In this document: positions 55,368 to 62,800 of the stretch, one piece after another
How positions within the stretch are numbered: position 1 is the stretch's first letter
Layout: every line of letters starts with the position of its first letter
Source of the DNA: Aphis gossypii
Taxonomy: Eukaryota > Arthropoda > Insecta > Hemiptera > Aphididae
NCBI RefSeq assembly: GCF_020184175.1
Contig: NC_065531.1
Coordinates: forward strand, 33,005,213 to 33,069,212
DNA length: 64,000 nucleotides
Direction of reading: 5' to 3'
Notes under the pieces: generated by a model
The model's database searches: none
Seen by the model: only the letters and a program-made list of their open reading frames with translations
Told to the model about the DNA's origin: nothing
Program-made: the position numbers and the translations under genes

Positions 55368-56194
55368 AAGGACTATTGAAAAAAACAAGGCGCGTTTAAA
55401 TACTTATAATCACTACATTGACTTCTCTACTGCCTTACATCAGCAGTAAAGCTTATAATATTGGAACTTATATAATTTGTTGTTGCGTAGTTAATCAGTT
55501 AGTTGATCAACTATTTTATTTAGTAATTTATGTACGAGTATGATACTAGCATATGATAAGATCATTTTTATATATGATTTTAAATCTTAAAATATATATT
55601 TTTATTTTTTACACAACACAAAATAGTATTATATTTTCATTAAAAGATAATATATTACTGTATGAAATCCCCATTAATGTTATACGAAAACTAAAATGAA
55701 AATCGACAATTTCTATATAATTTGACAGTTCACGTTCAATGAGTGCTTAAGTGTATGAATCACGTAACAGTTCCCCTTTTGGCAAAAGTTTTTGGGTTTC
55801 GCTTGTTGAACGCACTACGTGATTTCCAAGTCAAAATAATGCTAACCCTTCAAATAGTTGGCTTAATGTTACGTTTAATTAAACCGTCAACCGTCCGTAA
55901 CATAATAATATCTGAGACTTATTGTCCGTTAAACTTTTTTTTACACCTTATAAGAATAAAAATGCTCCATTGTAATTTGTAATGTTTATCGAAAACGAAA
56001 AAATACTCTTTATACATGCAATAAATACCTAGTGTTCAAAATGATCACAAAAATAATATTACTTACCGAATGTCGAGTCAACGATTGCCAGCAAAATTCA
56101 AGTTCACCAATGTTCGCAGGAACTGGTACTTCAAAATTCATCGCGTATGTATTCACAACTCCATCACGAACATAATACAGTTCAGATGATAGAC
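6507..56194 (-). CDS. drl: RYK/Derailed-family Wnt receptor pseudokinase, ten exons, 5' end missing
   Basis: Spliced gene: join of 56194-56067, 29974-29707, 25907-25496, 21254-20945, 16911-16728, 10840-10678, 10597-10448, 8941-8782, 7050-6914 and 6618-6507. All nine introns are GT-AG and phases agree throughout, giving 674 residues to a TAA stop. Numbering from the first visible residue: WIF domain about 1-130, low-complexity stalk 133-227, transmembrane helix about 228-252, Ser/Thr-rich juxtamembrane 253-400, kinase-like domain about 400-674. Kinase landmarks: QEGAFG loop 406-411, beta-3 Lys431, alpha-C Glu448, HKD 530-532, DSG 550-552 where active kinases have DFG. Altered HRD/DFG motifs with retained Lys and Asp are typical of RYK/Drl pseudokinases. 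Known family role: single-pass receptor for Wnt ligands (Wnt5 for fly Drl) in axon guidance and cell migration. The signal peptide exon is not visible. Whether this is the drl, Drl-2 or dnt orthologue cannot be decided here; the symbol is a family label. Confidence 0.95.
6619..6913 (-). other. Last intron of the RYK/Drl gene, with (TAA)n microsatellite
   Basis: 295-bp intron. It contains an interrupted ATT/AAT trinucleotide array at about 6,639-6,681 and a short hairpin AACTC-CCGTTA-GAGTT near 6,790. No coding content is seen. Confidence 0.85.
6914..7050 (-). CDS. drl: RYK/Drl exon: kinase C-lobe helices
   Basis: Acceptor TTATTTTAG precedes 7050; donor GTGAGT is at 6908-6913. 137 nt, phase 0 in, phase 2 out. 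It encodes residues 593-637: WSFGVLLWELVCLGAQPYSE, then YLQEGYRLSQPINCPDD. These match the F-helix/G-helix region of tyrosine kinases and the RYK-specific GYRxxQPINCPDxL motif. It is too short to stand out in ORF scans and was read directly from the minus strand. Confidence 0.95.
7051..8781 (-). other. Intron of the RYK/Drl gene
   Basis: 1.7 kb, extremely AT-rich, no ORF over 60 codons with recognisable content, no clear repeat. Confidence 0.85.
8782..8941 (-). CDS. drl: RYK/Drl exon: activation segment
   Basis: Acceptor TTTCTTTAG precedes 8941; donor GTAAGT is at 8776-8781. 160 nt, phase 2 in, phase 0 out. It encodes residues 539-592: VDEKLRVKLTDSGLSRDLFP, then DNENRP and WMALES (the APE-equivalent). 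DSG (550-552) stands in place of DFG. SRDLFP and DNENRP are near-invariant RYK/Drl signatures and make the family assignment firm. Confidence 0.96.
8942..10447 (-). other. Intron of the RYK/Drl gene
   Basis: 1.5 kb AT-rich. A small perfect hairpin AAGGGAA-TATT-TTCCCTT lies near 9,490. Nothing else is supported. Confidence 0.85.
10448..10597 (-). CDS. drl: RYK/Drl exon: C-lobe up to the catalytic-loop motif
   Basis: Acceptor TATCACAG precedes 10597; donor GTAAGT is at 10442-10447. 150 nt, phase 2 in, phase 2 out. It encodes residues 489-538: FLCDCKRKNN, LTTKDIVNMAVQLCLGSVFL, then GICHKDIAARNC. The HKD (530-532) replaces the usual HRD while the catalytic Asp and the downstream Asn (537) are kept, as in RYK/Drl. 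Only 80 bp of intron separate it from the preceding exon. Confidence 0.95.
10598..10677 (-). other. 80-bp intron of the RYK/Drl gene
   Basis: Minimal intron GTAAAC...CACAG between the hinge exon and the HKD exon. Phase 2 and reading frame (GNLKK joined to FLCDC) confirm it. Confidence 0.93.
10678..10840 (-). CDS. drl: RYK/Drl exon: N-lobe, alpha-C helix to hinge
   Basis: Acceptor TTCCATAG precedes 10840; donor GTAAAC is at 10672-10677. 163 nt, phase 1 in, phase 2 out. It encodes residues 435-488: QNKLFLTESLMLHGLPGH includes the alpha-C glutamate (448), followed by NILQPIAVCQ and the hinge ILYPFSNKGNLKK. The ORF is interrupted by a stop right after the donor, so this exon is easily missed by ORF scanning. 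It was placed by phase and by homology to the RYK N-lobe. Confidence 0.93.
10841..16727 (-). other. Intron of the RYK/Drl gene, 5.9 kb
   Basis: Mostly AT-rich. A GC-richer island at about 12,640-13,340 includes a compound hairpin (12,663-12,711) and a pyrimidine tract around 13,010-13,070. Several short ORFs in the island overlap on both strands and show no domain that I recognise. Confidence 0.75.
16728..16911 (-). CDS. drl: RYK/Drl exon: start of kinase-like domain, glycine loop and beta-3 lysine
   Basis: Acceptor AATTAG precedes 16911; donor GTGAGT is at 16722-16727. 184 nt, phase 0 in, phase 1 out. It encodes residues 374-434. LERLLQEGAFGRVYQGTY is the nucleotide-binding loop, with Gln in place of the first glycine of GxGxxG, as in RYK. 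VLVKTVT holds the beta-3 lysine (431). The exon opens with ATG GCC, but the join to the previous exon is in frame, so this is not a translation start. Confidence 0.94.
16912..20938 (-). other. Intron of the RYK/Drl gene, 4.0 kb
   Basis: AT-rich, with a moderately GC-rich stretch at about 17,240-17,900 next to the glycine-loop exon and a pyrimidine-rich block at 19,100-19,390 that may be an old repeat. No gene is supported. Confidence 0.75.
20945..21254 (-). CDS. drl: RYK/Drl exon: cytoplasmic juxtamembrane region
   Basis: Acceptor CTGTTTCAG precedes 21254; donor GTAAGT is at 20939-20944. 310 nt, phase 2 in, phase 0 out. The split codon becomes His270. It encodes residues 270-373, rich in Ser, Thr, Ala, Val and Tyr (TSYTSAAYVANPNVLVRVGS onward), without a folded domain I can name. 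A Ser/Thr-rich juxtamembrane segment between membrane and kinase is a family feature. The GC-rich codon use of this exon stands out from its AT-rich introns. Confidence 0.9.
21255..25489 (-). other. Intron of the RYK/Drl gene, 4.2 kb
   Basis: AT-rich sequence with homopolymer runs. Short ORFs at 23,091-23,282 and 24,501-24,683 have no recognisable content. No gene is supported. Confidence 0.75.
25496..25907 (-). CDS. drl: RYK/Drl exon: extracellular stalk, transmembrane helix, start of cytoplasmic tail
   Basis: Acceptor TTTCTATAG precedes 25907; donor GTGAGT is at 25490-25495. 412 nt, phase 1 in, phase 2 out. It encodes residues 133-269: an acidic start, then a Gln/Pro/Ser-rich low-complexity stalk (SQQQQPPKSPAQPP), a Thr/Gly-rich stretch, a hydrophobic helix about 228-252 (AFFFALGCGSALIV onward), and a basic stop-transfer KRTNKS. 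Low-complexity linkers here are poorly conserved between species; the helix position matches the family topology. An in-frame ATG at 25,918-25,920 is intronic and is not a start. Confidence 0.93.
25908..29706 (-). other. Intron of the RYK/Drl gene, 3.8 kb
   Basis: AT-rich, with a T9A17 homopolymer junction near 27,717-27,741 and a GC-richer patch at about 28,980-29,420 close to the upstream exon. Nothing coding is recognised. Confidence 0.75.
29707..29974 (-). CDS. drl: RYK/Drl exon: C-terminal WIF segment
   Basis: Acceptor TTTTGCAG precedes 29974 and donor GTAATA follows 29707; 268 nt, phase 0 in, phase 1 out. It encodes residues 44-132, starting LPYTWNVESNN. The two cysteines (84 and 120) fit the family disulphide, and LTINITAV carries an N-glycosylation sequon. 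The site where vertebrate RYK has the basic KRRK cluster reads HRNK here (115-118). The exon lies 26 kb downstream of the previous one, but phase and homology join them directly. Confidence 0.95.
31470..33280. other. GC/CpG-rich island in the large intron
   Basis: Base composition departs sharply from the AT-rich surroundings. It includes CpG-rich words, a (GT)n array at 32,430-32,450, a purine tract GAGAGAGG-like at 32,775-32,814 and an alternating TA/GT tract near 33,055-33,087. Overlapping ORFs on both strands look like by-products of composition, not genes. It could hold an internal promoter or enhancer; no direct evidence. Confidence 0.5.
32430..32450. repeat. (GT)n microsatellite
   Basis: Perfect GT dinucleotide run of about 21 nt. 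Confidence 0.95.
36560..36778 (+). pseudogene. Non-LTR retrotransposon 3' end relic with (AAG)n tail
   Basis: Translation on the + strand gives DGEKRPIVIPTK, stop, WIDKIKKYLKIQEVTNGEDR, stop, then ERDSWETVTTKV. This is the shape of the extreme C-terminus of many insect LINE reverse-transcriptase proteins (GRPxxRWxDxIxxDL...DRxxWR). It ends in an AAG-rich tail (36,758-36,769), as seen at such LINE 3' ends. In-frame stops show it is dead. The clade is not certain. Confidence 0.55.
36880..37790. other. GC/CpG-rich island with a TATA-like box
   Basis: High CpG density, especially 37,380-37,520 and 37,570-37,680, in otherwise AT-rich intron. CTATATAAATA at 37,539-37,549 (+ strand) is the same word as the TATA-like box of the nested gene. 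No matching gene was recognised downstream. A promoter for a non-coding transcript is possible but unproven. Confidence 0.35.
39580..39660 (+). pseudogene. Possible LINE relic (RLRTGHT motif)
   Basis: Reads QIAVQKIGLNRLRTGHT, stop, FIGKESP on the + strand. RL(R)(I/T)GHT followed by a short segment and SPP/PP is the conserved C-terminal signature of Jockey/I-type LINE proteins. The fragment is short and flanking frames are broken, so the call is tentative. Confidence 0.4.
42507..42529. repeat. C-run/A-run homopolymer junction
   Basis: About ten C followed by about thirteen A. This is either a replication-slippage site or an assembly-sensitive spot. Confidence 0.9.
44987..45009. repeat. (AC)n microsatellite
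   Basis: AC dinucleotide run at the edge of the GC-rich island that follows. Confidence 0.95.
45580..46030. other. GC/CpG-rich island with a long open minus-strand frame
   Basis: CpG-dense sequence including GCGCGCGCG near 45,907. A 158-codon minus-strand frame (45,559-46,035) crosses it, rich in Arg, Pro and His. It lacks any domain, has no clear promoter, and its tail runs into AT-rich sequence. I judge the frame a by-product of composition and do not annotate it as a gene. Confidence 0.45.
46620..47285 (-). pseudogene. hAT-family transposase relic
   Basis: Minus-strand translation, with frameshifts and stops, gives in order: PTVDFLIATVKFFLK; IFKEMYPNLALPP; IITRWGIWLLASQYY (about 47,127-47,173); KLDSETSMAIGKAQNIM; and near 46,680-46,760 YAPIILVDVEQSF, HFKNIMSPNR. 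TRWGxWLxAxxYY and the final YxPxxxxDVExSFxxxKNIxxPNR block are the middle and C-terminal dimerisation regions of hAT-like transposases common in insects. Several stops and at least two frame changes show it is inactive. Terminal inverted repeats were not located. Confidence 0.75.
47995..48006 (+). promoter_or_regulatory. TATA-like box of the nested gene
   Basis: TATATAAATATA lies 46-57 nt before the ATG at 48,052, which would place a start site near 48,025. In AT-rich DNA such words are common, so support comes mainly from position. Confidence 0.4.
48052..48795 (+). CDS. Probable intronless nested gene, acidic repeat protein of unknown family
   Basis: Single open frame of 247 codons from an ATG in good context (AACTATGG) to TAA. 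An in-frame ATG at 48,010 is upstream, but it sits in AT-rich leader sequence and is less likely. The protein is acidic and low-complexity for about 190 residues, with two full and one partial tandem repeat of exactly 56 codons (key words HSTELMT, ISFVE, TNAPV). Next comes a basic amphipathic stretch SRFLSALRRGLRRVFKTICG, a Cys-Gly-Cys-Gly segment, then an acidic tail. There is no signal peptide or membrane helix. GC content and codon use differ strongly from the surrounding intron, and the repeat preserves frame, which argues for coding. It lies antisense inside the RYK/Drl intron. I do not recognise the family; it could be lineage-specific or a retrocopy. No function is proposed. Confidence 0.7.
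   Translation: MDPTSSNDIECDLYHPNVSLVLSTVEKSTFDIETPGTVKKNVEVAVPVVYPGEEPTLKPAHSTELMTEAISFVETDTNAPVDTPACEIEIPGPETDNIEAARPVVCPAEETLSLAHSTELMTTEVISFVEADTNAPVETSTCVIETFGPNMENVAMAAPPAVESLTEVQTLSSGEKRSDKQTSIIDKDKTVPLEEKKSRFLSALRRGLRRVFKTICGCGYSAASSGEEDYRDEFTHEIETFNERWSV
48142..48560 (+). repeat. 168-nt tandem repeat within the nested gene
   Basis: Units start at 48,142, 48,310 and 48,478, a spacing of exactly 168 nt (56 codons) both times. Each opens with an (E/D/V)IE-(T/I)-(P/F)-G motif and units 1 and 2 share HSTELMT, ISFVE(T/A)DTNAPV(D/E)T. Unit 3 is truncated after about 28 codons. Compensating one-codon gains and losses between units 1 and 2 keep the frame. Confidence 0.85.
48873..49122. repeat. 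GC-rich inverted-repeat block downstream of the nested gene
   Basis: Nested imperfect palindrome centred near 49,050. Arms: CGAACCA 49,041-49,047 with TGGTTCG 49,054-49,060; GCGAAAAC 49,018-49,025 with GTTTTCGC 49,067-49,074; GGCGGCCGGC 48,979-48,988 with GCCGGCCGCC 49,104-49,113. The intervening bases pair partly. A further inverted pair, GGAACGGATG 48,873-48,882 and CATCCGTTCC 49,113-49,122, brackets the block. Long ORFs on both strands here are a by-product of GC content and self-complementarity. Confidence 0.75.
49249..49277 (+). terminator. Candidate poly(A) signals of the nested gene
   Basis: AATAAA at 49,249-49,254 and again at 49,272-49,277, followed by a T-rich stretch. If used, the transcript would carry the inverted-repeat block in a 3' UTR of about 450-500 nt. 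Confidence 0.45.
51290..51600. other. GC-rich island with trinucleotide-like GGC/CCG tracts
   Basis: GGTGGCGGCGGCGGCAGCG near 51,325 and CGCCGCTACCGCTGCCGC near 51,413 are roughly complementary and could pair. No ORF with recognisable content crosses it. Confidence 0.45.
52440..52975 (+). pseudogene. LINE (Jockey/I-like) 3' end relic with A-rich tail
   Basis: + strand translation, with stops and a frame change, gives WRHFWDSVS near 52,471, then KLKSIKSSMKQW from 52,508, ITRIRIGYTLATYSFL near 52,586, and TIKHCILKECSIYKPTC from 52,680. These match the order of the C-terminal region of Jockey/I-type LINE proteins (NNKLKxIK; RxRIGHTxxTHxFL; xVxHILxxCxxY). A 3' UTR-like stretch (GCTAATGACTTTAGTTG) and an A-rich tail at about 52,963-52,973 follow. 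It is 5' truncated and inactive. Confidence 0.7.
55115..55150 (+). repeat. Dispersed repeat, copy B (core)
   Basis: Matches 3449-3484 at 31 of 36 positions. It sits in a longer block that includes TGTTTGTAAGACGGAGACAA near 55,053. Confidence 0.5.
55342..55368. repeat. (TA)n microsatellite
   Basis: Alternating TA run of about 27 nt. Confidence 0.95.
56067..56194 (-). CDS. drl: RYK/Drl exon: N-terminal WIF segment (first visible exon)
   Basis: Acceptor CTAG at 56195-56198 and donor GTAAGT at 56061-56066 bound 128 nt. The first two bases complete a split glycine codon, so the exon enters in phase 1, and it leaves in phase 0 after a Ser codon. It encodes ELYYVRDGVVNTYAMNF and then the VPVPANIGELEF stretch, which are hallmark WIF residues of RYK/Drl proteins. 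The preceding exon should end with a phase-1 G. None matching a signal peptide was recognised between 56,200 and 64,000. Confidence 0.95.
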
Positions 56195-56312
56195 CTAGGT
56201 AAAAAATAGAAATCATACGTATTTATCAAATTAGCTTATATCGTTTTTACAAAATAATTATGAAAAAGATATGGATTTAAATATATTAAAATATACCTAT
56301 AAAATATTTAAT

Positions 56313-56634
56313 AATTGACTGAATAAGATCCGTGTCAATTTTAATAAATAATACATTTTTTGTATCTATTATTTTTAAAAATTTATAAAATCACTTATCA
56401 TTAATTCTTATTGGTTACTTTTTGAATATTTATACTTATTTTTTTTAGAAGTGTTATAATTGTATATCCGTATTATGTTAAGTAGTCTTGTTTATAACAC
56501 TTCTAAAAAAAAATACGTACAAATATTCAAAAATTAACCATTAAGAATTAGTTTAAAATGATTTTATAAATGTTTTAAAACAATAAAAAAATGTATTATT
56601 TATTAAAGTTGAGATGACTCTTATTCAGTCAATT
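56313..56634. mobile_element. Near-palindromic foldback element (MITE-like)
   Basis: Left arm 56,313-56,459 (AATTGACTGAATAAGA ... AGAAGTGTTATAA) is repeated in reverse complement at 56,492-56,634 (TTATAACACTTCT ... TCTTATTCAGTCAATT), with a 32-bp loop. The arms match with scattered substitutions and small indels, most of the length being recognisable. This is the structure of a foldback MITE. It starts about 120 bp upstream of the WIF exon acceptor. Confidence 0.8.
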
Positions 56635-56692
56635 TTGAATTTAGAACCATAGTTGATACATCAAAATTACCTAAAAATATAGGCCTATCCGA

Positions 56693-56880
56693 ATATGGTG
56701 TTCAAAATAGGTTTTACTATATTCAAAAAAAAAAGTTTTTACTGAGTATGCGCAAACCAAAATTTCAAAAAAAAATTGAAATGTATCGAAAAGTGTGTAA
56801 TTATATACCACCAGTTTGTAAAAAAAAAAATCCGACCGAAAAATGTTGTGCTCCCTAAATTAGTGAACACCCTGTATAAA
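56693..56880. mobile_element. Possible small transposon relic
   Basis: GGTGTTCA near 56,698 faces TGAACACCCTGTATA near 56,863 in inverted orientation. CAGGGTGTTC-type ends recur in insect terminal-inverted-repeat elements. Only eight bases of the inverted match are clear, so this is tentative. Confidence 0.3.
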
Positions 56881-59800
56881 TAAAATCTTATTTTTTTTAT
56901 ATACTTATAAAATGGTATACACGATCATATGCGTCTGTATTATGCCAGTGACAACTTAAGAGAAATTGGTCTGCGCAGAATAAATATTAAAATATAAATT
57001 TGTTATTCTCTCATCATACCTACTGTGTTATTAATAAATTAATGTACTTACATAATTTTTTTTTTAATTCAAGTAAAAAATTCAATTTTCATTAATATAA
57101 TTCTACATACAAAACACACAACCATAAACTAGTATGTGTATAATAATAAAATAATAATAATAAAGGAAATTTAATATCTTAGGTTATTTAACTAAGGTTA
57201 AATCAAGAATCGTAATTTTAGATTTAAACATATTGAGAAAAACTATTGGTTATACATAAAAAATGTTTCTTTTTTGAGAAATGAATAGAGAAAGAAAGGT
57301 TAAATTATTCTAGAAGTTTCATGTTGCTCCCTTTAAACTCAAGACTTATGGTACATCGGAGAAATCAACATTGCGAATTCTCAAATTCACATCTTAATAA
57401 TAAATAAAATAGTAGGATATTGGTTATATTATTTATTTATAGGCCAATATAGGTATTTCAAATGATTTTTATTTCTTACAATAAACTTAAAATACATAAA
57501 TTGTACTATAAATTATTCTGACAATAAAGTGCTAAGAACAGTTTTCTCAAAATTTCGTTCAAAAATCATAGTTTAAATTTCAAATGTTTGTTTAAAAATA
57601 AAATATTATACTTTTTGTTTCAATTTTATTTGATCTCATTTTTCCTATATTAAATATAATTATTAATTATTTACCATATTTTAATCACATTTTTTATAAA
57701 TATTGGATAGTATCATTTATATACATAATTTATAATATATCGTATCCACTATACACTCAGTGAAATCGATCTTTATTCATGAACTGGGTGTCATGGTTGT
57801 GGAATGTAATGAAAACACGCGATACAGGTAAATTCAACTCGTTAAACAAGCAAATATTTTGTACACTTTCTGTAATTAATAAAATTTCGAATTCATAACC
57901 TAAATGGTTTTTATATGAGTATATAACAATTTAATATATTATAATATAATTCTTATAATAATACATAATAAGTTTTTTTCGTATATTTATGTATATTTTA
58001 CACTTCTGTGTTCAATGTTGTAAAACATATTAAATATGCCAGATATTCTAATAGTTATAAACTTACATATTACTATAATTGTTTGATAATATAGTTTCAA
58101 TTATTTTTGTTTTTTTTTTACGTTTCGATTCGTTGTAAAATCAACATACAACGAATATTAAATAATGATTTATTATTTTTTAGTCACATAGGTAGTGAAT
58201 ATAATATATCCTTGTCAATTTGTTTGACTAAAGAATGTTGAACAAAAAAAAAAAAAAACCTTACCTATATTATAAATGTTTGGAAACCGTTACACATAAC
58301 AATATAATCAACTATTTTTATGAATTTAGATTAACTAATGATGTAATGAGAGTTGTTTTATTTTGAAGACAAACACGAAGAAAAAATTTAACTTTGTTGG
58401 CTAAATAATTGTATATACAATAATCTAAATATTTGTATACCCACTTTTAATCAAAAATAAGTCTCAAGTTGCCATAATTAAGTGTTCAATGTTCATGTAT
58501 ACATAATATTTATGTGAAGGTTATCTTATAATGAGGTCCATAAAATTATTTTAAATATAAAAAAATCTTTTCAAGTTATAAATATAATTAATTACTAAAT
58601 ATTGTTTTTTTAATTCGTGAACTGGATAACCCCACATAATGACTGATAGTTTTATTATATTTTTCAATCAAGCCATTCAATTCATAAACATAATAATTTT
58701 CCTATAAATAAATGAGAATCATAAAAAATACATATGTATAAACTACTTCGAATGATTTTATATAAGTCTGAGCGATAATATATCATTATTCATTGTAGTT
58801 GTACTTCCAATCATTATTTTATCTTAATTAAGCCTTTAATTTCAAACTTAATTGAAATTAATGGAAATAAAACTCAGGTGGTACGGTATTTCCCTTACCC
58901 CTAAAGGCCAAATCGATCGTATGTATGTCATTAGTCTCCGTCACGTAATCTGTTTAAAAAAAAATCTGCATAGTCAGTCCAGTCGTATTTTATTTCATTT
59001 GTTTTTAGTTGAAATATATTTTTTTAATCAATATAATTATATAGAAAACAGAAAAAATATTTACATTTATTGCGTGTAACTTTTATGTTACCTATAATAA
59101 TTGATATTATAAAAAAATAAATAAAAAATTGAGAGAAATATAATTATGTGACAGAAATTATACATAGCTGTCGAAACTTTTAACGTTAATAGCGGTGTAA
59201 ATTGTTATAAATGAACTCTGTCTGAAGTAAAAAAATAAATAAAGGTAGGGTTGAAAGTGGGGAGTAAACATTATTAACGAGCTAAGGGAGTATGGCTATT
59301 ATTATTAAGACGTTTATAGGAGATTGCTCAATCCATCATGATGGTAACGTGTAGAAAAGTGAAACTGCTCGTTTGTGAAGGAAACGCTTTGTAATAATAT
59401 TTAGGAGAAAAAAATCAAGATATATATTTTTAAACAGTGATTATATAAGGAGTAAAAGAATTGTGTACATTGAGGATTTTCGGGCAATAAAAAGGCGTTA
59501 TTAAAATTTTAAATTTAAAATAAATTAAAAAGTTGAACAAAGAGACTGTCCCTTGCATACATTGTATTTCAGTGATTTTGAGATTTATATTCCTAGGGGC
59601 AATTTACAATTACAGTGGTTTACCAAATTAATGATATTTTCCGGGTTGGGCTGGGTTGGTGGTGATGGGGCGATTTTTTCTCGTACTGACGTTTCCGTCG
59701 TGCTTTTAATGGCCCTTTGCGAACCCCTGTTTCTAATTGCACCGCCGGCTGTTCCACTATGCACATAGCACACCCAACCACCACTATCTCGCCGAGGTTT

Positions 59801-62800
59801 TAATATTGCCAATACACATTTGAAATAACAATCATAAAGGGCAAAGAGAAAAAAACGACTATATATATATATATTGGTTAACCGTGACCGCGTCATTTGT
59901 TTTAAAAATTATTATCGTTTAATATCCTTCTATTGTTTTCGATATTCTCTATAAATTCTGTAAATCAATTACATTTTGCGATAGCTGACAACTTTAATTT
60001 TCAACCAATGGATAACAAAACACGCATAACGCGAGCACACTATAATGATCGTACATACTAGATAAATGCATTTTTTAATACGTAATTAAATCAAAAATAA
60101 TTAATAAATTGGACAACCTTATTGGTCATCAAAATTATCTAAAATACATTTTATTTAAATAGTTAGATTACAATTATTTTTATTATACTCATGATTTTTT
60201 TTTTAAAGTTATTATTAGTTTTATAGGCTTTTTACATTTGGTTTAATCATAACTCTATAATATATTATGAGTGTGTTTAACACGAGCGTATAATTTTATG
60301 CGACATAAGTAATTTGATGATTATTACTCATTAGATTATTATAAATAAAATTTTTCTAATGAGATACTTTCATTTTCTAATACTGAGTTGATAAATTACG
60401 ATGTAAAAATGACTCCTCTGATATTTGATATGCACTATTGCGTATTATAACAACATTTTAAACAAGAAATAATAATAACAAAAAAAAAACACCACAAGCG
60501 ACCACTCATGTTTTTATTTTTGTTTTGAGGGGGTATAACTGTAAGAATCGATACATAAACTATGCACAAGCACCAGTAGTTAAGCGATAATCATAAAAAA
60601 TTGCCACCCTCTGGTGACAACAGCAACAATGCTAGGACGATATTTCACTTAGGAGGGATGATCGAGAGCACATTAAAACTGTCCTGCAGGACGTCACGCT
60701 GTTTCTTTTACCCTATACGCCCCTTGGACACTACGCAAACACACAAGAGCTGCTGCTTCAGACTTACGTCAGCGAAATTGAATTGTAGGATCAAAAACAT
60801 AACATAGAATTTAATTTGGTATATATCTCTGCACGGAGATGAGAAAAAGTTGTAATGTTGATACAATAAACTATAGTAACTGTCCATTCCATTAATCATA
60901 TGATTAAAATATTAAATATTAATCAGTTATTTTTAAAAATTATAATTATTTGTAAAAAATAAAGATTTTATCATATTATTAAATTTATTATACACTTATA
61001 TCAAATATGTTTAATATTTATAATACTACGCAGTTAAAAGATGAATTTTAGTTTAAAAATTATTAAGTAATTATAAAAATATGAATAAAGAAGATTTAAA
61101 TATGGTGGGTCGGACAACTGCAATAAATTATTATTTTTACGAAACAATTAATGAATATATCATACAAAAGAGAATAAAACATATTATAACACGATAAAAA
61201 AAATTCTCTGGTTTTCGTTTGTTTATGTATTAATATATAGAAAATTATTAAAAACCAAAGAAGAATTTCATAAGCCGAGGGTGGTATTTTTTATGCTCAT
61301 ACACGCGCTTGAACCCCATAAAAATATAATACACCATACATTAATATGCGTCAAAATGCATTAAATATGCAAAATAACTTATACATACATGGCTTAGCAA
61401 CATTATGAAACGAATTTGTATTGAGCCATAAAAAACTAAAGGGGAGGTTTCAATATTATCAGTAACAAACGTAATAATTTTTATAAAGCTTCAATTATTA
61501 TTTGTATAGTGTTCAAATGTCAAGATTATAATCTGTATATAGTGTACATTTTATAAACACTATGACTTTTTATTTTTTTTTTTAAATTATCATACATATT
61601 TATAGTGTTTATATCATAAATGTATTGATAAGTATTTTAGGTGTACTTTATTTTTTTTTTCAGTAATTCACAATTTTACACATTTAAATTTAAGTTTTAT
61701 TTGATAAATATTTTTTAGAAATAAAACACTATATTAGATGGTTGGTTGTAAAATTATTATAATAGGTTAACTTAAATAGTTATTACTTAAATAATGCATT
61801 TGTAATTTTCACCGAGAATGTTCGATCTTAATGTCTTTACTACTTATAATTGTTATACGTTTCTAATAAAATTAAATAGGTATCACAAAAAAATTGTAAA
61901 ATGTTAAACATTTTCATAAAATATTTTATCATATCATTCAACTATTGATATAATTAATTTAATTAATTAATTACGCTACATGATAAGATAAACGATTAAT
62001 AATTTATTTATATTCAATATGTGATGTAATAAAAATATTAATATCGTCTAGGCATACAAACAATTTTGAATTTTGATTGTATCTGTTTTGTATATTTATT
62101 ATCACGCTATAACTATAGTAAGAATATCGATTTGTATGAATACTATATATGTATTAAGTTTATTCGTAAATAATAAAAAAAAATTTAGATGAGATGTAAT
62201 TATATTATTTAATACAAACGTATCACTAAATATGCTTAATTAATTTTAAATCTTTACGAAATACATACCTATATACCATAAATGTAATAACCATAAAAAT
62301 TGTATTATAAACTAGATCGATTATAAAAACGTTATATTATGTTAAAATACAACAATTAAAGTAAAAACTTGAATTCTAGTTGATTTTGAAGAAAAAAATT
62401 CGAATGGCCGACAAAAGTACGGAAAGCACAACTACATGAGCGAAAAATCCATATAAAATTTATGGAACTCAACAAACGGAAGTCACTTGAAACTTCCACA
62501 ATATATAATAACATACGAATGATTTTTTTTTATTATTTTCAAACAAAAGTCAGTCTCGGTTTGATATGTAAATATATATATATTAGATATTTATGTTTGT
62601 GTGTACAGTGTACGTATGTGCTGTGTATTTTCCTTACATTAAACTTTATTGGTAATTTCCTCTTTCGCTCATATTTTCCATGGTGAATTCATTTTTTTTT
62701 TTTTTTTTTACTTTGGGTCGAGGGCTTATAGAAGAGGAAGGAAATTACACGGCAAACCTTTTGGAAAACTCACGACCGCCCCGAGCGACTGTTTTTTTTT

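Larger units (their letters stand above)
29975..56066 (-). other. 26-kb intron of the RYK/Drl gene, with nested gene and transposon relics
   Basis: The intron separates the two WIF exons. It contains the nested + strand gene at 48,052-48,795, a hAT transposase relic (46,620-47,285), LINE relics (36,560-36,778, about 39,580-39,660 and 52,440-52,975), and CpG-rich islands at about 31,470-33,280, 36,880-37,790, 45,580-46,030 and 51,290-51,600. The remainder is AT-rich filler. Confidence 0.9.

Noticed and set aside
59585..59896. 103-codon minus-strand frame as the missing first receptor exon
   Set aside because: No signal peptide, no WIF-like residues, and no phase-1 donor at its end.
60708..60899. 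Minus-strand frame with a perfect GTAAGT donor (60,765-60,772 region) as the missing first exon
   Set aside because: The phase does not fit the split glycine codon and the residues (MFLILQFNFAD) show no WIF match; a non-coding 5' exon remains possible but unsupported.
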